From the NCBI GenBank assembly GCA_016758965.1, contig JAEPRB010000594.1, forward strand, positions 1 to 12,088: a stretch of DNA of 12,088 nucleotides. The letters are read 5' to 3'. Of the stretch, positions 8,704-12,088 are shown one piece after another. The stretch comes from Circinella minor. Taxonomy: Eukaryota; Mucoromycota; Mucoromycetes; Mucorales; Lichtheimiaceae. The translations under genes and the position numbers were made by a program. Each line of letters opens with the position of its first letter. Position 1 is the first letter of the stretch. Below the pieces are notes generated by a model that saw only the letters and a program-made list of their open reading frames with translations, did not search any database and was not told the DNA's origin.

Positions 8704-8710
8704 TATAAAA
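8704..8710 (+). promoter_or_regulatory. Candidate TATA box of the PIF transposase
   Basis: TATAAAA lies 34 bases before the ATG at 8744, following CCC. That would place transcription start very near the ATG, giving a short leader. In DNA this AT-rich the match could be chance. Confidence 0.35.
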
Positions 8711-8872
8711 AAAATTCAGTTACTTGTACTTCAAACATTTAAAATGAATCCATCAATCTCAAAGAGCGTTAATCTTATGAAAAGCATGTACTCTGATCTC
8801 GATCAGAGCTGTCCTGAATGGGGCCTTCTTTTTTCGTGTATCTCCAACCGAAATGAAGCAGAATCTGCTCAA

Positions 8873-8893
8873 CCAAAAAAAAAACGTAAAGTT
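8873..8893 (+). other. Classical basic NLS (PKKKRKV) coding site
   Basis: CCA, three AAA codons, CGT, AAA and GTT encode PKKKRKV at residues 43-49 of the PIF transposase. The peptide equals the classical importin-alpha-binding monopartite signal. It sits in the poorly conserved N-terminal arm, where a targeting signal is expected. The nine-A run would be prone to slippage, but the length here keeps the frame. Confidence 0.8.
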
Positions 8894-9442
8894 ATCAATC
8901 ACAATCGCTTGTTCTTCCAAGACATTGTAATGGGAGATTACTTTAAGCCTAACCCACGATACGATGAAGTTTTCTTTCGACGTCGGTTTCGTATGCAACG
9001 CTCATTGTTTACCGGAATCATAGAAAAGCTAGGGGATAATTCTACCTACTTCAAACAGAAGAATGATGCCACAGGGTACTCTGGCTTTCACCCTTTTATT
9101 AAGGGAACCGCAGCTATGCGTATGCTGGCATGGTGGTCCTATGGATGCTGTTGACGAGTACTTGAAGATGGGAGCTTTAACAGCTAGAGAAGCTCTAATT
9201 CGTCTCTGCGAGGGGGTAATTGAATGTTATGGTGAACGCTACCTTCGTTCACCAAATGAAGATGATCTGGACCGTCTCCTCCTTAAGATCAATGCAAAGC
9301 GTGGGTTCCCAGGTATGCTTGGGTCAATCGACTGTATGCATTGGGGATGGAAAAACTGCCCAACAGGATGGGAGGGTCAGTATAAGGGTAAGGAAGGTAC
9401 AACGTGCAACTACCATTATTTTGGAAGCTGTTGCCTCCTACA

Positions 9443-9453
9443 ACCTCTTTATC
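9443..9453. repeat. 11-bp target-site duplication, left copy
   Basis: ACCTCTTTATC directly precedes foldback element 2 and is repeated exactly at 10285-10295. Within the transposase it encodes the conserved aromatic/hydrophobic segment just before the second catalytic Asp region, and both copies stay in the appropriate reading. Confidence 0.88.
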
Positions 9454-9732
9454 CAAAATACTTATTTGGCCCCGGATTTAAGAGTTGGGGTTTGCTCTTC
9501 CCCTGAAAAAAAAACCGAAATTTAATTAAAAGCCAGATATGCATTAGTAAATAGGCTATTTCGTGCTGGAGGAGAGAAATACTTAAGTCATAACCAATAT
9601 AGGAAAAAAAAGAACACTCTAAAAAAACTAAGTGCCTGTATACATAAAGATGTTTATTAGCATTTAAAAAGAAGGTAAAATAATAGTAAAGCTTTATAAA
9701 AGGCAGATATATTAGATTTTTAGACTGCTTTT
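9454..9732 (+). repeat. Foldback 2, left inverted arm
   Basis: This arm is the reverse complement of 10007-10284. Pairing ends after TTTTAGACTGCTTTT at 9718-9732. The outer 30 bases are GC-richer (GGCCCCGG) than the AT-rich remainder. Confidence 0.85.
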
Positions 9733-10006
9733 GTGCATAATTATTATTTTTTTCTATACTTAAAATTTTATTTACAGATAAACGTTTTACAATCTTCACC
9801 TATATCAGAAAATATATTGTAGTACGTATATAGTTATTTCTTTATAATCTTAATATCTAATGTCCTTATCAAATATATTGAAGAACATTATTATTATCCA
9901 TTTTCGAAATAATTTTACATGTGCAAAATTAAAATTATAGTGCTCAAAAAAATTGATCCAAGTATACAAAAATAAAATTCTAGGTGCATAAAAAATTATC
10001 ATGTGG
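9733..10006. other. Foldback 2 spacer, no gene
   Basis: A 274-bp AT-rich centre without a usable frame. Nothing resembling a transposase, promoter or captured gene fragment is recognised. Confidence 0.5.
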
Positions 10007-10284
10007 AAAAGCAGTCTAAAAGCCCAGTATATCTGCCTTTTATAAAGCTTTACTATTATTTTACCTTCCTTTTATATGCCAATAAACATCTTTATATATA
10101 CAGGCACTTGGTTTTTTTAGAGTATTCTTTTTTTTCCTATATTGGTTATGACTTAAGTATTTCTCTCCTCCAGCACGAAATAGCCTATTTACTAATGCAT
10201 ATCTGGCTTTTAATAAAATTTCAGTTTTTTTTTAGGGGAAGAGCAAACCCCAACTCTTAAATCCGGGGCCATATAAGTATTTTG
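10007..10284 (-). repeat. Foldback 2, right inverted arm
   Basis: This arm is the reverse complement of 9454-9732. It ends ATAAGTATTTTG at the 11-bp duplication. The long block around AAATAGCCTATTTACTAATG (near 10178-10197) is identical in both arms. Confidence 0.85.
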
Positions 10285-10295
10285 ACCTCTTTATC
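10285..10295. repeat. 11-bp target-site duplication, right copy
   Basis: ACCTCTTTATC is identical to 9443-9453. Transposase coding resumes immediately with a Trp-His-Ser-Phe-Phe-Gly phrase. Confidence 0.88.
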
Positions 10296-10514
10296 TGGCA
10301 CTCATTCTTTGGTGTTCCCAGTATGTGCAATGACATCAATGTCTTGCACAAATCTTCATTGTTCAATGATGTTCTACAAGGCAAAGCACCAGAAGTCAAG
10401 TATACCATCAATGGCCATGAATACAACATGGGGTATTACTTGGCTGATGGCATATACCCTCCTTGGGCTACGTTTGTCAAATTGTTCCCAGTTCCACAAG
10501 GAAAAAAACAAAAG

Positions 10515-10600
10515 GTATATTTTTAAAATCACAACATAATATAGCCATTTATTTATTAAAAACAGAACATGTATCTAATGTAAAAAATATTCTAATATAG
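10515..10600 (+). other. Spliceosomal intron in the PIF transposase
   Basis: An 86-bp GT-AG intron begins GTATAT after the exon end CAAAAG and finishes TCTAATATAG. It is AT-only apart from a few bases. CTAATG at about 10575-10580 could serve as branch site. It is phase 0: the exon before it ends KKQK, and the next exon opens His-Phe-Ala-Glu-Met, the expected continuation in this family. Without splicing the reading would stop at 10524-10526. Confidence 0.72.
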
Positions 10601-10964
10601 CATTTTGCCGAAATGTAAGAATCTGCTTGAACGTGCTTTTGGTGTTCTTCAAGCACGCTTCAATATCATTAGAGAACCTGCAAGGTCGTGGAGTTTGGCT
10701 CACATCTCCAATATAATGAAAACATGCATTATATTGCATAATATGATTGTAGAAAACGACCGTCACTCTTATAAGCGACGTGTGAATATAGAGGACTACG
10801 ACACCAGTAGTTAGTCTGTGTCACCATCATACAATAGAGGAGGTATCGCAAGTGATCATGTATACATATCACGTATAAGTGAGATCTATGATTTATCTAT
10901 GCATACCCAATTATGAAACGACCTCATAGAACATCTATGGGAAGAGCTTGGAAATAGTAATTAG

Positions 10965-11031
10965 ATTATCATTTCTATACAAAATTTAATTACCTATTTT
11001 TTTTTCTTTTAAATAATATTCATATTCATAT
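10965..11031. other. Short convergent 3' strip
   Basis: A 67-bp AT-rich gap between the end of the PIF transposase (+) and the stop codon of the partner-gene tail (-). It repeats the tail-to-tail layout seen at 7429-7476 in the first Harbinger element. Confidence 0.5.
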
Positions 11032-11108
11032 TTATTCTTCATCAAAATATTTCTTCATGACTTTCTCCTGCAAATGTTTGAAAAATTGGAGGCGAGCCCT
11101 AGTGTAGG
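11032..11108 (-). pseudogene. C-terminal tail of a Harbinger partner gene, truncated
   Basis: On the minus strand an open stretch from the LTR edge at 11108 runs 25 codons to TAA at 11032-11034. The residues after the first few are ARLQFFKHLQEKVMKKYF followed by acidic residues. This amphipathic, Lys/Glu-rich end resembles C-termini of partner proteins encoded by PIF/Harbinger elements, and its convergent position beside the transposase fits that role. Everything upstream is missing because the copia-like LTR begins at 11109. It is too short for a family search to be decisive; the assignment rests mainly on position and coding feel. Confidence 0.42.
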
Positions 11109-11293
11109 TGTTATAGACTAGTCCTGTCTATAGTGAACTTTTAACCAAGTCAATAAATGATACAGTAGAAAAAGAGGTTAATTTTTTATTTTTCCAGTCC
11201 AGCAGCCCTTTTATACTGCTGAACCAGCTTGTACAACCCATGTTACCATGATTTCGCTTTTACCGAAGTCTGCCTGTTACTAAGTCTGTAACA
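11109..11293 (-). mobile_element. Short LTR of a copia-like retrotransposon
   Basis: A 185-bp segment, read on the minus strand, starts TGTTACAGAC and ends CTATAACA, giving TG...CA ends and a 5-bp TGTTA/TAACA inverted repeat. Inside, in the right order, are a TATA box (TATAAAAGGG, 11206-11215) and then an AATAAA signal (11185-11190), as in a compact U3-R-U5. A polypurine tract abuts the 5' side at 11294-11305, so this is a 3' LTR. No integrase or reverse transcriptase is seen upstream on that strand (11306 onward) and no 5-bp target duplication is found (CCTAC is the flank on the one side). It is therefore a truncated end of a retroelement. Copia-like is inferred from the small LTR and the GAGGGGGAGAG tract. 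Confidence 0.68.
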
Positions 11294-11305
11294 CTCTCCC
11301 CCTCT
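11294..11305 (-). promoter_or_regulatory. Polypurine tract of the LTR element
   Basis: On the minus strand AGAGGGGGAGAG directly precedes the LTR start TGTTA. Such a purine run primes plus-strand DNA synthesis in LTR retrotransposons, and this placement decides that the LTR is the 3' copy. Confidence 0.7.
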
Positions 11306-11733
11306 AGTACTAGGAATACAATAAAAGATATACAATAATATAAAATCTCTAAGCTAGGGGTAGAAAACAGGTAATAATAATAATAGAATAAAATAAGTGA
11401 AATAAAATAATAAAAGAAAGGAAATATAAAATAAAAAATATTTTGAGTTTCAAAGAATAATTAAAAGAATATGAGAGAAGGAATCTGAGGAGTTAAATTT
11501 AAGTTTGAGAAAGGGGTTTTTTGGGGTTTGAATAGGGATAAGGCTGAAATGTTTTTTTTTTATATTTTGGTGATACAAACACAAATAGGTGTTGAATACA
11601 AAATAATATATATATTTTTTCTAGGTACTGTTTTAAAAAAAACTTTACTCCTTTTTTTACAAAGTTGTTTTTTCCCTTGCTATTTGCTACCATTTTTTTT
11701 ATTACTTTTTATTTCACCTTACTTTTTATTATT
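11306..11733. other. AT-rich DNA with no supportable gene
   Basis: The first part (about 11325-11470) is nearly all A, T and G on the plus strand, with many AATAA/AAATAA repeats. The second part (11540-11733) has long T runs. Open frames on both strands here are low-complexity and overlap each other. No retrotransposon internal region is recognisable, although the polypurine tract predicts one. Confidence 0.5.
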
Positions 11734-11949
11734 ATGTCAGCTCGTCCATATATCAACATGCGCACTTATGACGGTTATCTTGAGAACGCCACAGACTTTG
11801 ATGCGCGTTGTGCACGTGAAACCACTGCTGTTCCTTCTATTGTCGTTCTTTACCCTGAGGTCTGGTATGGACTTGTACGTCTGATTAATGTCTGCCAACG
11901 CTGCTTTGTTCTTGGTAGTGTTCTTCACGGATCGGATCGGATCGGATAA
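11734..11949 (+). CDS. Unrecognised coding-like ORF, possibly a fragment
   Basis: ATG at 11734 follows about 60 bases of pyrimidine-rich leader and opens a 71-residue frame with balanced amino-acid composition, unlike the chance ORFs elsewhere in the window. It starts MSARPYINMRTYDGYLENAT and contains VPSIVVLYPEVWYGLVRL and a Cys-x2-Cys. GC content rises sharply at the ATG. The last six codons lie in the CGGAT repeat, so the natural C-terminus is probably lost or spliced away. A GTAGTG near 11916 could be a donor site, but this is weak. I do not know the family. It could be a first exon of a host gene or an element fragment. Confidence 0.32.
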   Translation: MSARPYINMRTYDGYLENATDFDARCARETTAVPSIVVLYPEVWYGLVRLINVCQRCFVLGSVLHGSDRIG

Positions 11950-12029
11950 CAGGGCTATCCACATCCGCATCCGCAAATGCGGATACGGATGCGGATGCGG
12001 ATGCTGCGGATGCGGATCGGATAGCGGAT
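11928..12029. repeat. CGGAT / GGATGC array with an inverted segment
   Basis: Four perfect CGGAT units (11928-11947) are followed by a run of ATCCGC/GCGGAT hexamers to 12029. The orientation flips in the middle. Arms 11962-11975 and 11978-11991 are reverse complements with one mismatch and a 2-base loop, so the array can fold into a hairpin. It is strongly GC-richer than everything around it. Confidence 0.85.
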
Positions 12030-12088
12030 AATATCAAGTGAGTAACAAGATGTTAAAGAAGATGGTAAAGTTTTTTTATTTAATTGTA
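12030..12088. other. Window edge, nothing called
   Basis: Short AT-rich tail. GTGAGT at 12038-12043 has the form of a 5' splice site, but no open exon leads into it through the repeat array. Confidence 0.4.

Larger units (their letters stand above)
9454..10284. mobile_element. Foldback DNA transposon 2, MULE-like MITE
   Basis: An 831-bp element with inverted arms of about 279 bp (9454-9732 and 10007-10284) around a 274-bp spacer. The ends start CAAAATACTTAT and continue TGGCCCCGGATTTAAGAG; the right end is the complement with one difference in the first 20 bases. It is flanked by a perfect 11-bp duplication. The long duplication plus long arms fit a non-autonomous Mutator-like element (inference from family rules). 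Arm identity looks lower than in foldback 1 (roughly a dozen differences by eye), so it may be older. The arm sequences of the two foldbacks are unrelated. Open frames inside (9449-9799 minus, 10003-10260 plus) are the same arm read twice and are not genes. It disrupts the PIF transposase. Confidence 0.87.
8744..10964 (+). pseudogene. PIF/Harbinger transposase (ALP1/plant-transposon type), interrupted
   Basis: DDE nuclease of a second PIF/Harbinger lineage. ATG 8744 has A at -3. Residues 43-49 are PKKKRKV, a classical monopartite nuclear localisation signal. RRRFRMQRSLFTGI and AAMRMLA follow. Catalytic residues: Asp in GSIDCMHW (9330-9332), Asp in CNDINVL (10332-10334) and Glu in ERAFGVLQARFNII (10629-10631). 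The conserved NGHEYNMGYYLADGIYPPWATFVK lies between the last two. Breaks: frameshift near 9125-9135, frameshift near 9388-9410, the foldback insertion 9454-10284, and a stop plus frameshift between 10616 and 10629. Stops also lie at 10812-10814 and 10914-10916; the probable original end is 10962-10964. Removing the insertion, one target copy and the intron leaves about 430 codons, normal for the family. The likely partner gene survives as a tail at 11032-11108 on the other strand. Certainly dead; family call is strong. Confidence 0.88.

Noticed and set aside
8873..8893. PKKKRKV as a sign of vector or SV40 contamination
   Set aside because: The heptad sits inside a continuous fungal-type PIF transposase with A-rich local codons and no flanking vector sequence.
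9449..9799. 116-codon minus-strand frame and its near twin at 10003-10260
   Set aside because: Both are the inverted arms of foldback 2 translated in the same sense; duplicated by structure, not by selection.
11098..11305. CTAG-containing flanks of the LTR (near 11099 and 11304) as a target-site duplication
   Set aside because: They are at unequal distances from the LTR ends and separated from it by extra bases, so they are not a proper 5-bp duplication.

Overview
The window is AT-rich eukaryotic DNA, most likely from a fungus. A genome of the arbuscular mycorrhizal type (Glomeromycotina, Rhizophagus-like) is my best guess. The guess rests on extreme AT content, PIF/Harbinger relics of two lineages, a fungal-style Rep relic, a short GT-AG intron and a GGATGC-type array. 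It is an inference; no ribosomal or marker gene is present. I see no intact protein-coding gene. Almost everything recognisable is a mobile element, or a gene of viral or plasmid type, in some state of decay.

Layout. 1-1020: a near-perfect 23-bp hairpin, then a broken gene with two CCHC zinc knuckles and a small A-rich tandem repeat. 1023-4165 (minus): a decayed Rep gene with an HUH nickase domain and a superfamily 3 helicase domain. It is split by a 1.77-kb foldback element (2183-3954) that has about 690-bp inverted arms and a 9-bp target-site duplication. 4166-5870: very AT-rich DNA without a supportable gene. About 5930-6190: a short island of more balanced composition, possibly an unrecognised coding relic. 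6370-8530: a dead PIF/Harbinger element of HARBI1 type, with a Myb/SANT-like gene (+) converging on its DDE transposase (-). 8744-10964: a second PIF/Harbinger transposase of the ALP1/plant-transposon type (+), with a classical basic NLS and an 86-bp intron. It is broken by frameshifts and by a second foldback element (9454-10284, 11-bp target duplication). Its presumed partner gene survives only as a 25-codon tail (-) at 11032-11108, cut by a short copia-like LTR (11109-11293) with an adjacent polypurine tract. 11734-12029: an unrecognised coding-like ORF running into a CGGAT/GGATGC repeat array.

How the parts relate. In each Harbinger element the transposase cuts and joins DNA and the Myb/SANT-like partner helps it bind the ends; both gene pairs are arranged convergently. 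The two foldback elements have no transposase of their own. Their long inverted arms and 9- and 11-bp duplications point to mobilisation in trans by Mutator-type (MULE) transposases. Each landed inside another selfish gene, so insertion order can be read: Rep before foldback 1, and PIF transposase before foldback 2.
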